Under the pieces are notes generated by a model. The model made no database searches and was not told the DNA's origin. It saw nothing but the letters and a program-made list of their open reading frames with translations. A DNA stretch of 38,903 nucleotides, taken from contig JALCNL010000011.1 of NCBI GenBank assembly GCA_022649055.1, positions 1 to 38,903 on the forward strand, written 5' to 3'. The DNA comes from Megasphaera sp. Lineage in GTDB: Bacteria; Bacillota; Negativicutes; Veillonellales; Megasphaeraceae. Both the position numbers and the translations under genes were made by a program. Below, in pieces: positions 18,459 through 27,295 of this stretch. Numbering within the stretch: the first letter of the stretch is position 1; each line of letters opens with the position of its first letter.

Positions 18459-19325
18459 CTACTTGTGCCGATTTCGATCTACATAAGATACAGCCGAAAG
18501 AGCAGCCACATTCCCCTCACCAGCTGCTTTACTATATTGATAAGGGCGTCCCGTAATATCGCCGCATGCAAAACAGCCTTTCATAACTGTCTCCATTTGA
18601 CGATTTACAGCAACATAACCGCTCTCCGTTGTTAATCCTGGAACCAATTGATCAGGTGCGACACTTTCACGTAAAATAAATACTCCATCGACCTCATACA
18701 CAGCATCCTCAGTTTGAAGCTGAGAAACTTTAGATGTACCAGCAATACTCACAGGTATTTCATGAACAACTGTAACGGAAGAGGATACATGGATATCCCC
18801 CTGATACAAGGGGATATAATATACTTTAGCCGCTATTTCAGCCATAAAATCTACTTCACTTTCTTCAGCCGCACTGTCTGCAATAATTGCAACAACCTTA
18901 CCTTTGTATAATGGAGCATCACACGTAGCACAATAACTTACTCCCCGCCCCAAAAACAATTTTTCTCCTGCAAAAAAGTGCGTTACTGTCGTACCGGCAG
19001 CCAATATAATGCTCGTCGTTTCATACATAGCACCCGCTGCTGTTTGTATTTCAAAATATTCTCCCATATTGTATATGACTGTCGCCTTATCTTCTGTAAC
19101 AGCAATATTCATTATGCTCAGCTGCTGTTGAAAAACCTTCACCATATCAACACCGCTGTAATTAGGAAGGCCTAAGTAATTTTGAACAATATGTGCTTTT
19201 TCCACCTTTTCACTTAAATTTTTTCTTCCTAAAAGCAGTATTTTTTTATTGCGTATCTTAGCAGTAAGTGCCGCCGAAAGTCCGGCAGGACCGGTTCCAA
19301 TAATACCTATATCATAACGTCCCAT
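18459..19325 (-). CDS. Thioredoxin reductase-like flavoprotein, probably ferredoxin-dependent
   Basis: A 288-aa flavoprotein of low-molecular-weight thioredoxin-reductase fold. The FAD motif GTGPAG is at 10-15, the redox pair CATC at 132-135, and the second FAD motif CGDITGRPYQYSKAAGEG at 254-271. The central domain, which normally binds NADPH with GGGxSA and HRRxxxRA, instead reads VAIIADSAAEES (145-156) and YYIPLYQGD. Both NADPH motifs are missing, and the protein is about 20 residues shorter than usual. This is the known pattern of clostridial ferredoxin-dependent flavin thioredoxin reductases (FFTR). ATG at 19325, ribosome site AAGGAGG. First gene of the operon. Confidence 0.85.
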   Translation of the reverse strand: MGRYDIGIIGTGPAGLSAALTAKIRNKKILLLGRKNLSEKVEKAHIVQNYLGLPNYSGVDMVKVFQQQLSIMNIAVTEDKATVIYNMGEYFEIQTAAGAMYETTSIILAAGTTVTHFFAGEKLFLGRGVSYCATCDAPLYKGKVVAIIADSAAEESEVDFMAEIAAKVYYIPLYQGDIHVSSSVTVVHEIPVSIAGTSKVSQLQTEDAVYEVDGVFILRESVAPDQLVPGLTTESGYVAVNRQMETVMKGCFACGDITGRPYQYSKAAGEGNVAALSAVSYVDRNRHK

Positions 19326-19377
19326 ATATCATCCTCCTTTTCTTAAGAATGACATCATTAAAAACTAATGTAAAATT

Positions 19378-19434
19378 AAATTGTGTGCAACTTAATTTCA
19401 TAATCATTGTACACAATTTATCTTCTTTTGTCAA
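19378..19434 (-). promoter_or_regulatory. Promoter and dyad operator of the reductase-trxA-ohrR operon
   Basis: On the minus strand TTGACA (19434-19429), a 17-nt spacer and TACAAT (19411-19406) form a near-consensus promoter. A 13-bp inverted repeat with one mismatch, AAATTGTGTGCAA (19378-19390) and TTGTACACAATTT (19407-19419), overlaps the -10 box and the start of transcription. The inner palindrome ATTGT-GT-ACAAT resembles OhrR boxes (TACAATT-AAATTGTA type). Autoregulation by OhrR is inferred. Confidence 0.7.
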
Positions 19435-19440
19435 CAGGAT

Positions 19441-19487
19441 ACACCTCCCAATGTCACAAAAATATATAGCATTAGGAGGTGTAATTA
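19441..19487. repeat. Inverted repeat with ribosome-site-like arm
   Basis: ACACCTCCCAATG (19441-19453) and CATTAGGAGGTGT (19470-19482) form a stem with one mismatch and a 16-nt AT-rich loop. It lies between the end of the carbamoyltransferase gene and the -35 box of the reductase promoter. It has no U-tract. It could be a weak terminator or an upstream regulatory element. Confidence 0.4.
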
Positions 19488-19516
19488 TGTAATATGAAAT
19501 AAAGTTTTCCTATTCT

Positions 19517-20458
19517 TTACCAATCAAGTCTTCCCGTAATTAAATATACAAGAAGTCCTTTTTCCGCATGTCTGCGGTTTTCTGCTTCATCAAGAATGGT
19601 GTCCAAATGCATATCTATAATTTCCTGAGAAATTTCATATCCCGGATGCATCGGCATATCGTGCATGACCATGGCAGAACTACCTTCCATTAATTCTTTA
19701 TTAATTTGATAAGGTTCCATCAAATGGACAATCATATTTTTCTTTTCCGTATAGGCAGGATTTGTAAAAAATTCCATATCCACCCATGTATCTGTATATA
19801 CCGCATCCATATCTACCATAACCTGTTTTAATTTACTTTTATTGATATCAACCGGAAGTTCATGATAATGACCCGTCCTTTTTAAAGCTGCATAAAAATC
19901 ATCGTCTACATCCATAGCTTGGCTAAATGGGGTTAATCCATACATATCTCCTCCCATTTTCACAACAATTTCGCAAAGAGAATTATAGCTATTATTTTTA
20001 GCCCCGATGTAGAGAACTTTCACATCAAAATGACCTGTTTTTTCATAAAGAGTCAGCATATCCGCCAATGCCTGCGTCGGATGAAAAGTATTATCGCAGC
20101 CATTAATAACAGGTACTGTAGAATAGCGCATAAAACAACGTGTCATTGCCGCCTTTTTAAAACGACCCATAATGCAGTCTACATTGCGGCCTACATATTT
20201 AATTTCACTCATAAGATCTCCAATTGTAAAATTGCTGTCTTTCCACAATTGATTATACGCTTTGCCACCCAATTCCTCCATACCGATTACAAAAGATAGA
20301 TATGTACGATTTGATGTCTTTTCAAATAATGTATATAATTTTTTTCCATCAAGTATATGTGCATAAGCATCCTGATTTTTCTTGATTTTCTCAGCTAGCA
20401 ATAAAATTCCCTTAATTTCATCTACCGTGTAATCTGCAAAGCTATTCAAGTGTTTCAT
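19517..20458 (-). CDS. Ornithine/aspartate carbamoyltransferase-family protein, unknown substrate
   Basis: A 313-aa protein of transcarbamylase length. The carbamoyl-phosphate loop FEKTSNRTYLSF (45-56) matches the family STRT type with Asn50. NGCDNTFHPTQALADML (120-134) and IGAKNNSYNSL (151-161) are also conserved. Substrate motifs differ from ornithine carbamoyltransferase: the SMG loop is DTWVDMEF (223-230), and HCLP is HDMP (266-269), so the ornithine-binding serine and the catalytic cysteine are lost. It likely carbamoylates a different amine or amino acid, or is a transferase of unknown role. ATG at 20458 has GGAGGG 4 nt upstream. A start four codons earlier is less likely. No arginine genes are adjacent. 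Confidence 0.85.
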   Translation of the reverse strand: MKHLNSFADYTVDEIKGILLLAEKIKKNQDAYAHILDGKKLYTLFEKTSNRTYLSFVIGMEELGGKAYNQLWKDSNFTIGDLMSEIKYVGRNVDCIMGRFKKAAMTRCFMRYSTVPVINGCDNTFHPTQALADMLTLYEKTGHFDVKVLYIGAKNNSYNSLCEIVVKMGGDMYGLTPFSQAMDVDDDFYAALKRTGHYHELPVDINKSKLKQVMVDMDAVYTDTWVDMEFFTNPAYTEKKNMIVHLMEPYQINKELMEGSSAMVMHDMPMHPGYEISQEIIDMHLDTILDEAENRRHAEKGLLVYLITGRLDW

Positions 20459-20507
20459 AGTTCCCTCCATATATTAAATACATACATCAAATGAAAATCA
20501 CTCTTGT

Positions 20508-20536
20508 ATCATATCATATATCTGCATTATTTTCAA
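20508..20536 (-). promoter_or_regulatory. Promoter of the carbamoyltransferase gene
   Basis: On the minus strand TTGAAA (20536-20531), a 17-nt spacer and TATGAT (20513-20508), about 50 nt before the start codon. Confidence 0.65.
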
Positions 20537-20619
20537 GTTTTTATGCATATTTTTTTGTAAAAATTTACATATATATTGAATATTTATCACAAATTATACT
20601 TTTGAAGTAGACAATGCAA

Positions 20620-20656
20620 TTAAAAGAAAAACCGGCAATCTACGATTGCCGGTTAA
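20620..20656 (-). terminator. Cold-shock gene terminator
   Basis: AACCGGCAATC and GATTGCCGGTT form an 11-bp stem with a 3-nt loop (20630-20654). On the minus strand it ends in TTTTCTTTTAAT. It lies 30 nt after the csp stop. Confidence 0.9.
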
Positions 20657-20684
20657 AAGGTCAATATTGATCAACCCAAACAGC

Positions 20685-20882
20685 TTATGCCTTTGTTACG
20701 TTAGCTGCCTGCGGTCCACGAGCGCCATCAACGATGTCAAAGTCAACTTCCTGACCTTCTGCCAAGGATTTGAAGCCATCTTCCTGTATAGCGGAAAAAT
20801 GTACAAATACGTCGCCGCCGTCTTCTCTTTCAATGAAACCATAACCTTTTTCTGCGCTAAACCATTTTACTTTACCGTGCAT
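20685..20882 (-). CDS. Cold-shock protein (CspA family)
   Basis: A 65-aa cold-shock domain of normal length. RNP1 is KGYGFIERE and RNP2 is DVFVHFSAI. The protein starts [15 protein letters not shown], as in Bacillus CspB/CspD, and has the C-terminal QAANVTK motif. It is a single-stranded nucleic-acid chaperone that helps translation or transcription antitermination. AGGAGG is 7 nt before the ATG. It has its own promoter and terminator and a 50-nt leader with a small hairpin (20913-20927). Confidence 0.96.
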   Translation of the reverse strand: MHGKVKWFSAEKGYGFIEREDGGDVFVHFSAIQEDGFKSLAEGQEVDFDIVDGARGPQAANVTKA

Positions 20883-20912
20883 TACAAATTCCTCCTAAAA
20901 AAAAACAAATCC

Positions 20913-20927
20913 AGCTATCGAGTAGCT
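20913..20927 (-). promoter_or_regulatory. Small hairpin in the csp leader
   Basis: AGCTA-TCGAG-TAGCT inverted repeat in the 5' leader, about 10 nt after the likely start of transcription. Cold-shock leaders of other bacteria are structured, but the stem here is short. Confidence 0.3.
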
Positions 20928-20935
20928 ATAGGCTT

Positions 20936-20964
20936 ATATTATCATATTAACTAACTAATGTCAA
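20936..20964 (-). promoter_or_regulatory. csp promoter
   Basis: TTGACA (20964-20959), a 17-nt spacer and TAATAT (20941-20936) on the minus strand. A near-consensus -35 box fits strong expression. Confidence 0.8.
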
Positions 20965-20977
20965 CCAAATTCAATAT

Positions 20978-21502
20978 TTATAAATTACTTGTCATTTCAT
21001 TTAAATGGTACATTCCTCTTCTCACATAACGTGCAAAACGATATGCATATTTATTATGTTCATCTGCCGCAAACTCTTGTAATTCTGCAATATACCAATC
21101 TTTTCTTACAAATTTCGGGAAAAAAGTATCTGCCGTAAATACCGCATTTATCTCTGTAATATACTGGCTATATGCAAACGGCATAAAAGACTCATACATA
21201 GATGCTCCGCCAATAACGAAATAGTCCTTATCCGGCAGCAATGCCGCCACTACATCTTCTATTGAATGATACACGGTAATACGAGAATTATTCTTTTCAT
21301 ACTGATTCTGTCTTGTCACGATAATATGATGGCGCTGAGGCAAAATACCAGGTAAACTCTCAAAGGTTTTACGTCCCATAATAATGGTATGCCCACTGGT
21401 AAGTGCTTTAAATCGTTTTAAATCCTCCGAAATATGACAAAGGAGATGCCCATTGATTCCAATCCCCTGATTCTTATCTACCGCGGCAATAAGATGAATC
21501 AT
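20978..21502 (-). CDS. folA: Dihydrofolate reductase
   Basis: A 174-aa DHFR. It reduces dihydrofolate with NADPH, regenerating what thymidylate synthase uses. Motifs are LIAAVDKNQGIG (4-15), SEDLKRFKALTSGHTIIMGRKTFESLPG (the acidic residue, DL motif and NADPH loop), and FVIGGASMYESFMP (about 96-109). Instead of the usual LPW there is LLCHI, a mild deviation. Its ATG overlaps the thyA stop (TAATG). The C-terminus is slightly longer than in short DHFRs. Confidence 0.93.
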   Translation of the reverse strand: MIHLIAAVDKNQGIGINGHLLCHISEDLKRFKALTSGHTIIMGRKTFESLPGILPQRHHIIVTRQNQYEKNNSRITVYHSIEDVVAALLPDKDYFVIGGASMYESFMPFAYSQYITEINAVFTADTFFPKFVRKDWYIAELQEFAADEHNKYAYRFARYVRRGMYHLNEMTSNL

Positions 21503-22293
21503 TATACAGCTACCTCCATGGATAATTTTCCTAAGTGCTGATAATTATCCAGCGCAATATCATCTATTGTAAACTTGTAAAAATCGTGAATGTTAGAATT
21601 AATAAGAAGTTTCGGTGCCGGCAACGCTTTATCACGACGATTTAGCTGCTGTTTGAGTACGTCTATGTGATTTTCATACACATGTGCATTATTGATAACA
21701 TGGGTAAACAATCCTGGCTTCAATCCCACCGATTGGGCAATTAAATGGACAAGCACCGCATATTGCGCCATATTAAACGGAACACCTAATCCCATGTCAC
21801 CGCTGCGTTGGATAAGCATACAATTTAATCGATCACCGGTAACATCCCATAATGTCTGAAAAGCGCACGGCTGCAGACTCATATCAGGAAGATCTTCGAT
21901 ATTCCATAAAGAAACAATCATACGTCGATTCTGACTATCAGATTTCAACATATCTAATAATTTGTCTACTTGCTTAAATTTACGAATTTGATACCCGTAC
22001 GCTTTGCCAATCGTACCATCAGGACGCATCCACTCGTCCCAAACGTGACATCCCATTTTTTGTAACTCTCTGACATCATTGCTTTGAAGCTGCCATATCC
22101 AAAGAAGCTCTTTAACGGCAGTTTTAAAAGCAACAAATTTGGTTGTCAAAATAGGGAATTCTTCGTTTAGATCAAACTGCATGATTTGATGAGGCAGTTT
22201 ATAGGTAGGAATACCCGTTCGGTTATTAGAATAATACCCTTCTTTAATTATTTTTTCAACAACGTTCAAATACTTCACATCTGCTTTACTCAC
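21502..22293 (-). CDS. thyA: Thymidylate synthase
   Basis: A 263-aa ThyA that methylates dUMP with methylene-tetrahydrofolate. The catalytic cysteine is in [12 protein letters not shown], and [30 protein letters not shown] and the C-terminal MEVAV are present. The residue after the catalytic cysteine is Ala, where Bacillus ThyB-type enzymes have His. This is the pattern of the phage phi3T/Bacillus ThyA branch. I choose the GTG at 22293 because AGAGG is 8 nt upstream. A GTG at 22302 lies inside that ribosome site and overlaps the recQ stop. Downstream folA overlaps by one base. Confidence 0.94.
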   Translation of the reverse strand: MSKADVKYLNVVEKIIKEGYYSNNRTGIPTYKLPHQIMQFDLNEEFPILTTKFVAFKTAVKELLWIWQLQSNDVRELQKMGCHVWDEWMRPDGTIGKAYGYQIRKFKQVDKLLDMLKSDSQNRRMIVSLWNIEDLPDMSLQPCAFQTLWDVTGDRLNCMLIQRSGDMGLGVPFNMAQYAVLVHLIAQSVGLKPGLFTHVINNAHVYENHIDVLKQQLNRRDKALPAPKLLINSNIHDFYKFTIDDIALDNYQHLGKLSMEVAV

Positions 22294-22298
22294 AAGAA

Positions 22299-24128
22299 TC
22301 ACCTCTGTATATTTTTAAGCTTTTCTATCGTCATTAAAAACTGTTTGCCATATTTATGCAATTTAAAAGTTCCCACTCCTTTTATGCGTTCCATTTCTTG
22401 CAGCGTAGCGGGCAAGGTGCGCGCCATTTCCCATAACGTAGCATCTGTAAAAATAACAAAAGGTGGAATATGTTCCTCTTTTGCAAGATTATATCGCAAA
22501 TTGCGAAGTTGTTCAAATACAGGCCGCAATTTTTTTTCATCTATCAGTATGCTTTCTTCGCCATGTTCATCCTTCTTTTTAGTTTCTAATGTCTCCGCTG
22601 AAGAAGGAACCGCGACTTTCTGCAGTACTTTAGCTGTACCAGCCAACACATTTTGTCCGGCAGCAGTAAGAGAAATAATAGGATATTGTCCTTCAGTCTG
22701 TTCTAAATACCGATCTTCAATACATTGTCGCACAAAATCACGTATTTCATTAAGAGAAAATCGGCTTAACATCCCATATGATACGGTATGATCAAATCCA
22801 TACCGTTTGACTTTTGCATTGGCACTCCCTTTCAAAATATCGCATATCATGGTCATTCCAAATCGTCCTTTAAGTTCATCCACACATATGAATACACTTT
22901 TCGCCGGGAGTGTCCTATCTTCCTCTACTACTTTTCTATCGCAATTTCCGCAATGACCACATTTCTCCCATTGAGAATGTTCACCAAAATATTCCAAAAT
23001 ATATCGACGCAGACAAGTATGACATTCGCAGTAATCAATCATGCACCGCAACATATGTTCTTCCTTCAGTTTTTGCTGCATATCATGACAGGACATTTTT
23101 ATCAAATACCGTTGTACCATAATATCCTGCCGGCTAAACAATAAAATACATTCTCCGGGAGCACCGTCCCGACCGGCTCTTCCAGCTTCTTGATAATAAC
23201 TTTCTAAATTTTTAGGCATCTGATAGTGAATGACAAAGCGGACGTTGCTCTTATCAATTCCCATTCCAAATGCATTCGTTGCTACCATCACTCGTATTTC
23301 ATCATAAGTAAATCTTTCCTGCATAGTACGCCGTGTTTCATCGCTCATTCCGGCATGATAACGGCCTACCTTGATGTGATGCTTATGAAGATCTGTATAT
23401 AAACGATCCACTTCTTTACGTGTTGCCGCATAAATAATGCCGCTATCGCTTTCATGCTTAGTCAAATAGTCTAAAACAAAAAATGTTTTATCAACATCTT
23501 TCACAACATTGAAATATAAATTGGGCCGATCAAAGCCACCAATAAATATTTTTTCTTCCTGCAGCCCCAGCAAACTCATCATATCTGTTTTTACTTTCTC
23601 CGTCGCCGTTGCCGTGAAAGCTCCGACAACCGGTCGAGGCTGCAATGATTCCAGCCAATCTTTAATATGGCAATAACTCGTACGAAAATCATGTCCCCAT
23701 TGGGAAACACAGTGAGCCTCATCAATAACAACCAATGATATGTTCATAGCTCTCATAAACGACATAAAAAATTCATTTTCCAATCGTTCTGGAGACACAT
23801 ATACCAATTTTATTTTACCACTGCGAATCAATGAAAATTTTTCTTTCATTTCCGGAAAAGTACATTGGCTGTTAATATAGGCCGCCGGTATTTGTTGATT
23901 AACTAAAGAATCTACCTGGTCCTTCATAAGTGAAATAAGCGGAGAAATAACTATCGTTATTCCGTCTAATAGGAGTCCCGGTATTTGAAAACAAATTGAT
24001 TTTCCTGCTCCTGTCGGCATAATCGCCAAACAATCACGGCCAGAAAGCAGTGCATTGATAATCTCTTCTTGCCCCGGTCGAAAGGTTGTGTAACCAAAAT
24101 ATTTTTTTAATATATTAATAGGCTGCAA
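22299..24128 (-). CDS. recQ: ATP-dependent DNA helicase RecQ
   Basis: A 609-aa RecQ with all domains: motif 0 [14 protein letters not shown], Walker [19 protein letters not shown] box [56 protein letters not shown] and [12 protein letters not shown]. The RecQ-C-terminal zinc site follows ([15 protein letters not shown] with CGHCGNCD), then a winged helix, and an HRDC domain at the end ([16 protein letters not shown]). It unwinds DNA 3' to 5' in recombination. The start is TTG at 24128 with GGAGG 7 nt upstream. recQ, thyA and folA form a tight overlapping unit. Confidence 0.97.
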   Translation of the reverse strand: MQPINILKKYFGYTTFRPGQEEIINALLSGRDCLAIMPTGAGKSICFQIPGLLLDGITIVISPLISLMKDQVDSLVNQQIPAAYINSQCTFPEMKEKFSLIRSGKIKLVYVSPERLENEFFMSFMRAMNISLVVIDEAHCVSQWGHDFRTSYCHIKDWLESLQPRPVVGAFTATATEKVKTDMMSLLGLQEEKIFIGGFDRPNLYFNVVKDVDKTFFVLDYLTKHESDSGIIYAATRKEVDRLYTDLHKHHIKVGRYHAGMSDETRRTMQERFTYDEIRVMVATNAFGMGIDKSNVRFVIHYQMPKNLESYYQEAGRAGRDGAPGECILLFSRQDIMVQRYLIKMSCHDMQQKLKEEHMLRCMIDYCECHTCLRRYILEYFGEHSQWEKCGHCGNCDRKVVEEDRTLPAKSVFICVDELKGRFGMTMICDILKGSANAKVKRYGFDHTVSYGMLSRFSLNEIRDFVRQCIEDRYLEQTEGQYPIISLTAAGQNVLAGTAKVLQKVAVPSSAETLETKKKDEHGEESILIDEKKLRPVFEQLRNLRYNLAKEEHIPPFVIFTDATLWEMARTLPATLQEMERIKGVGTFKLHKYGKQFLMTIEKLKNIQR

Positions 24129-24149
24129 GAATGTTCCTCCCTTTCACAA

Positions 24150-24182
24150 AGAAAGGACATGCCTATAAGCATGTCCTTTTTC
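24150..24182 (-). terminator. Terminator between aminotransferase and recQ
   Basis: AAAGGACATGC and GCATGTCCTTT form an 11-bp stem with a 6-nt loop (24152-24179), 17 nt after the aminotransferase stop. On the minus strand it is followed by TTCTTTGTG, so efficiency may be moderate. Confidence 0.7.
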
Positions 24183-24196
24183 CACCATCAACGTAA

Positions 24197-25381
24197 TTAT
24201 TTCAATTCTGCCTTTAACACTTCTCCTAACCGTCGGATACCTTCGACAATACGATCTTCCGGCATATTGGAATAGTTCAAACGGAAATGGTTCGCATTGC
24301 CGCCGTTAGGATAAAAAATACCGCCAGGTACATACGCAACTTGCTTTGCAATTACCTTAGGCATCATTTCTTTAGCATCCATATATGCTGGCAAAGTTAC
24401 CCACGTGAATAAACCACCTTCAGGATAGGTAAAAGTGATTCCTTTGGGGAAGTATTTTTGCATGGATTCATACATCAAAGTACGGCGTTTTGCATAAAGG
24501 GCCTTAATTTCCGTCACATGTGCATCTAAATCAAACATTTTAATAAAATAGGCAGCCTGACGCTGACCAAACGTGGAAGTTCCTAGATCAACAGCTTGCT
24601 TAAACTTAACAAATTTATCAATGATTTCCGGGTTTGCAACAGTCCAGCCTAATCGCAGACCTGGCATAAAAATTTTGGAGAATGAACCGAGAAATACAAC
24701 TTTTCCTTGTGTATCCATTGATTTCAGCGACGGTAATTTTTCTCCGTCATACCGCAGTTCACCATAAGGATCATCTTCTACAACAACTACATCATATTTA
24801 TTGATGATGTCCATAAAAGCCTTTCTGCGTTCCATCGGCCAAGTAATACCCGTTGGATTTTGAAAATCAGGAATAACATAAATCATTTTTACCTTGGCGT
24901 CAGATGCAAGAATTTTTTCCAATTCTTCTGGAATTATCCCTTTGTCATCAGTAGGTACTTCTGTGTATTTCGGACAAACCGGATCAAATGCCATGATAGC
25001 CCCCATATAAGAGGGACTTTCCATTAGAACAGTATCATCCTTATTGACCAAAATCTGAGATAAGATAAACAATCCCTGCTGAGAACCTGTCGTTACAACA
25101 ATATCTTCAGCTTTGCAGTCTACGAAAAAGGCTTGTTTCATTCTTTTAGCGATTTCTTCGCGTAAGGGAACATAACCTTCGGTAGTGCCGTACTGTACGG
25201 CCTGACGGCCCTCTTTTTCCAGTATTGCTACATCGACCTTTTTCATTTCTTCAATAGGAAACAATTCCGGGGCAGGAAGCCCGCCAGCAAAAGAAATTAC
25301 TTCCGGCTGTTCCGTTAATTTTAATAAGGCTGCGATGTCTGACGACTGTAGCGTCTGCGCAAAATCTGAAAATTTTACCAT
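24197..25381 (-). CDS. PLP-dependent aminotransferase (class I/II)
   Basis: A 394-aa fold-type I aminotransferase. The cofactor lysine is in LGSFSKIFMPGLRLGW. Other conserved points are VISFAGGLPAPELFP (about 28-42), TTGSQQGLFIL, FQNPTGITWP and VEDDPYGELRYDG. The closest wording is to the aminoadipate/aromatic/leucine aminotransferase group (LysN/AraT type). It transfers amino groups between an amino acid and 2-oxoglutarate; exact substrate is unknown. Start at ATG 25381, 8 nt after AAGGAG. It has its own promoter, partly inside ribF. Confidence 0.9.
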   Translation of the reverse strand: MVKFSDFAQTLQSSDIAALLKLTEQPEVISFAGGLPAPELFPIEEMKKVDVAILEKEGRQAVQYGTTEGYVPLREEIAKRMKQAFFVDCKAEDIVVTTGSQQGLFILSQILVNKDDTVLMESPSYMGAIMAFDPVCPKYTEVPTDDKGIIPEELEKILASDAKVKMIYVIPDFQNPTGITWPMERRKAFMDIINKYDVVVVEDDPYGELRYDGEKLPSLKSMDTQGKVVFLGSFSKIFMPGLRLGWTVANPEIIDKFVKFKQAVDLGTSTFGQRQAAYFIKMFDLDAHVTEIKALYAKRRTLMYESMQKYFPKGITFTYPEGGLFTWVTLPAYMDAKEMMPKVIAKQVAYVPGGIFYPNGGNANHFRLNYSNMPEDRIVEGIRRLGEVLKAELK

Positions 25382-25438
25382 TCTTACCACTCCTTCTAAG
25401 CACTACGTGCAGATAAGTAAATCCTTCCCAGTGGAACA

Positions 25439-25467
25439 ATTATAACACACATAATCAGGCTTTGCAA
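25439..25467 (-). promoter_or_regulatory. Aminotransferase promoter
   Basis: TTGCAA (25467-25462), a 17-nt spacer and TATAAT (25444-25439) on the minus strand. The -35 box is within the last codons of ribF. Confidence 0.65.
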
Positions 25468-26399
25468 TTTCCCATTCTTGAAAAGTAAGATAGCGTCTGT
25501 CTTCTATCTGATTCCATTTGATGAATCAAATCTTCTGCATTGATAAATTTTACTTCTTTTCGAAGCCGCTTATAAAAACGAACACGTACTTTCTCTCCAT
25601 ATAATTGCCCCTGCCAATCCAAAATATGCGTTTCGATCCGTCTATATTGATTAGTAAAAGTCGGATTAGCTCCAATATTCGTCATAGCTGGCAGCCAACA
25701 CTCCCCAGCCTTCATCTCTGTGACATATACTCCATCCGGTGGTATAGCCATTTGTAAAGGGATTAACATATTAGCCGTAGGAAATCCAATAGTAGTTCCT
25801 CTCTTATCGCCTTCCACAACCATACCTTCTAATTCATATGCTCTTCCCAGCAGTGCCGCCGCCATTTCCATATGGCCCAGCTGAACAGCTTTCCGTATAA
25901 CGGTACTGCTGACGGGAGCTGTCCGCCCGGGTGTTTCCAACAGAGGAAGTACGTAAACGGGTATATTCTGCTGCATTAAAGCCGCCTTAAGAGTTGCCGT
26001 ATTTCCAGCAGCTTTCGCACCATATGTAAAGTTATCTCCTACTACAACGCCACGTGGCTTTAAGTATTTTAACAATCGGTTAGTAAAATCAATATGTGTT
26101 TCACTAATCAATGCACGATTCATTGGCAATAGTATCAACGCATCTATACCTAAATCTGAAATATAGCGGATTTTTTGGTCTACCGTCGCCAGGCGTACAG
26201 GTTCTCGCTGCGGACAAAGCACAGAAAACGGGTGGGCTGAAAAAGTAACAACAACAGCCGTTCCCCCTATACTCTTCGCCTTCTTTATGGCTTCCTGCAT
26301 AACTTTTTGATGTCCCAAATGTATCCCGTCAAACGTACCTAACGCAATAACAGCATTGGGACAACCTGCGACTTCTTCAAATGAATGAAACACTTGCAT
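25455..26399 (-). CDS. ribF: Bifunctional riboflavin kinase/FAD synthetase
   Basis: A 314-aa RibF. The N-terminal adenylyltransferase has GTFDGIHLGHQKVM (about 21-34) and the SSTVIRKAV motif (about 164-172). The C-terminal kinase has GFPTANM, the glycine-rich signature, and PPDGVYVTEM, MTNIGANPTF, RIETHILD. It makes FMN and FAD from riboflavin. It begins 11 nt after truB in the last position of the nusA operon. Confidence 0.96.
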   Translation of the reverse strand: MQVFHSFEEVAGCPNAVIALGTFDGIHLGHQKVMQEAIKKAKSIGGTAVVVTFSAHPFSVLCPQREPVRLATVDQKIRYISDLGIDALILLPMNRALISETHIDFTNRLLKYLKPRGVVVGDNFTYGAKAAGNTATLKAALMQQNIPVYVLPLLETPGRTAPVSSTVIRKAVQLGHMEMAAALLGRAYELEGMVVEGDKRGTTIGFPTANMLIPLQMAIPPDGVYVTEMKAGECWLPAMTNIGANPTFTNQYRRIETHILDWQGQLYGEKVRVRFYKRLRKEVKFINAEDLIHQMESDRRQTLSYFSRMGNCKA

Positions 26400-26410
26400 G
26401 TACAGTTACC

Positions 26411-27295
26411 TCACAATACTCCCGTAAACATTTTATGGGGTCGTATAATATGATGCTCTTTATTAAAACAGCCAATGCCCACTAATATCTCCCCAGGACC
26501 ATATATGCGCAAAGGCACACCCTCTTCAAAATTTCGTCCGGCAAAAGACACTGCCCGCCCTTGCAGAAGAAATTGACATTCTTCCAATGGTAAATTAATC
26601 CGTGTCATCTGTTGTATTCCCATATCACTAGGTAATATATACCGTACAGGATCCTTTTCCAAAGTTTCCAATGTTACCGCATCATCAATATCAAACAGTC
26701 CCGCTTTAATCCTGACTAAATAGGACATGACGGCACACGTTCCCAGCGATTCACCTATATCACGAACCAAGGAACGCATGTATGTACCTTTAGAACAAGT
26801 AACAGATATAAGTCCCCGGCCACGATGATATTGCAACAGACGAATCTCAAAAATAGTGACCCGTCTGTTTGGCAATGTAAACTGCTGATGCTGCCGGGCC
26901 AGTTTATACGCTTTAACACCATTAATATTGACCGCAGAATACTGCGACGGCCTTTGTTCCATATCCCCGACAAACCGTTCCTGCAACCAGGTATTTAACA
27001 TAGCCGCATCCATATCTGGAATTATCCCTTGGGCAACAACAGTTCCTGTAATATCTTCCGTATCTGTTGCTAAGCCAAATAGAAACTCCGCATGATATGT
27101 TTTGATCTCGTTGCCACCATATTCGATAAGCCGCGTCGCCTGTCCTAAATACACAGGCAAAACGCCTGCTGCCAACGGATCGAGAGTCCCCGCATGTCCA
27201 ACTTTTTTCATAGAATAGATACGGCGGATTTGGCCAATAATATCATGGCTGGACATTCCTGTAGGTTTTAATACATTTAAAATTCCATTTTTCAT
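26411..27295 (-). CDS. truB: tRNA pseudouridine(55) synthase
   Basis: A 294-aa TruB, which isomerises U55 in the T-loop of tRNAs. The catalytic aspartate is in VGHAGTLDPLAAGVLPV. ILNVLKPTGMSSHDII (about 5-20) and RPSQYSAVNINGVKAYKLARQ (binding loop) are also typical. The C-terminal PUA domain starts around residue 230. The ATG overlaps the nrnA stop by 4 nt. Confidence 0.97.
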   Translation of the reverse strand: MKNGILNVLKPTGMSSHDIIGQIRRIYSMKKVGHAGTLDPLAAGVLPVYLGQATRLIEYGGNEIKTYHAEFLFGLATDTEDITGTVVAQGIIPDMDAAMLNTWLQERFVGDMEQRPSQYSAVNINGVKAYKLARQHQQFTLPNRRVTIFEIRLLQYHRGRGLISVTCSKGTYMRSLVRDIGESLGTCAVMSYLVRIKAGLFDIDDAVTLETLEKDPVRYILPSDMGIQQMTRINLPLEECQFLLQGRAVSFAGRNFEEGVPLRIYGPGEILVGIGCFNKEHHIIRPHKMFTGVL

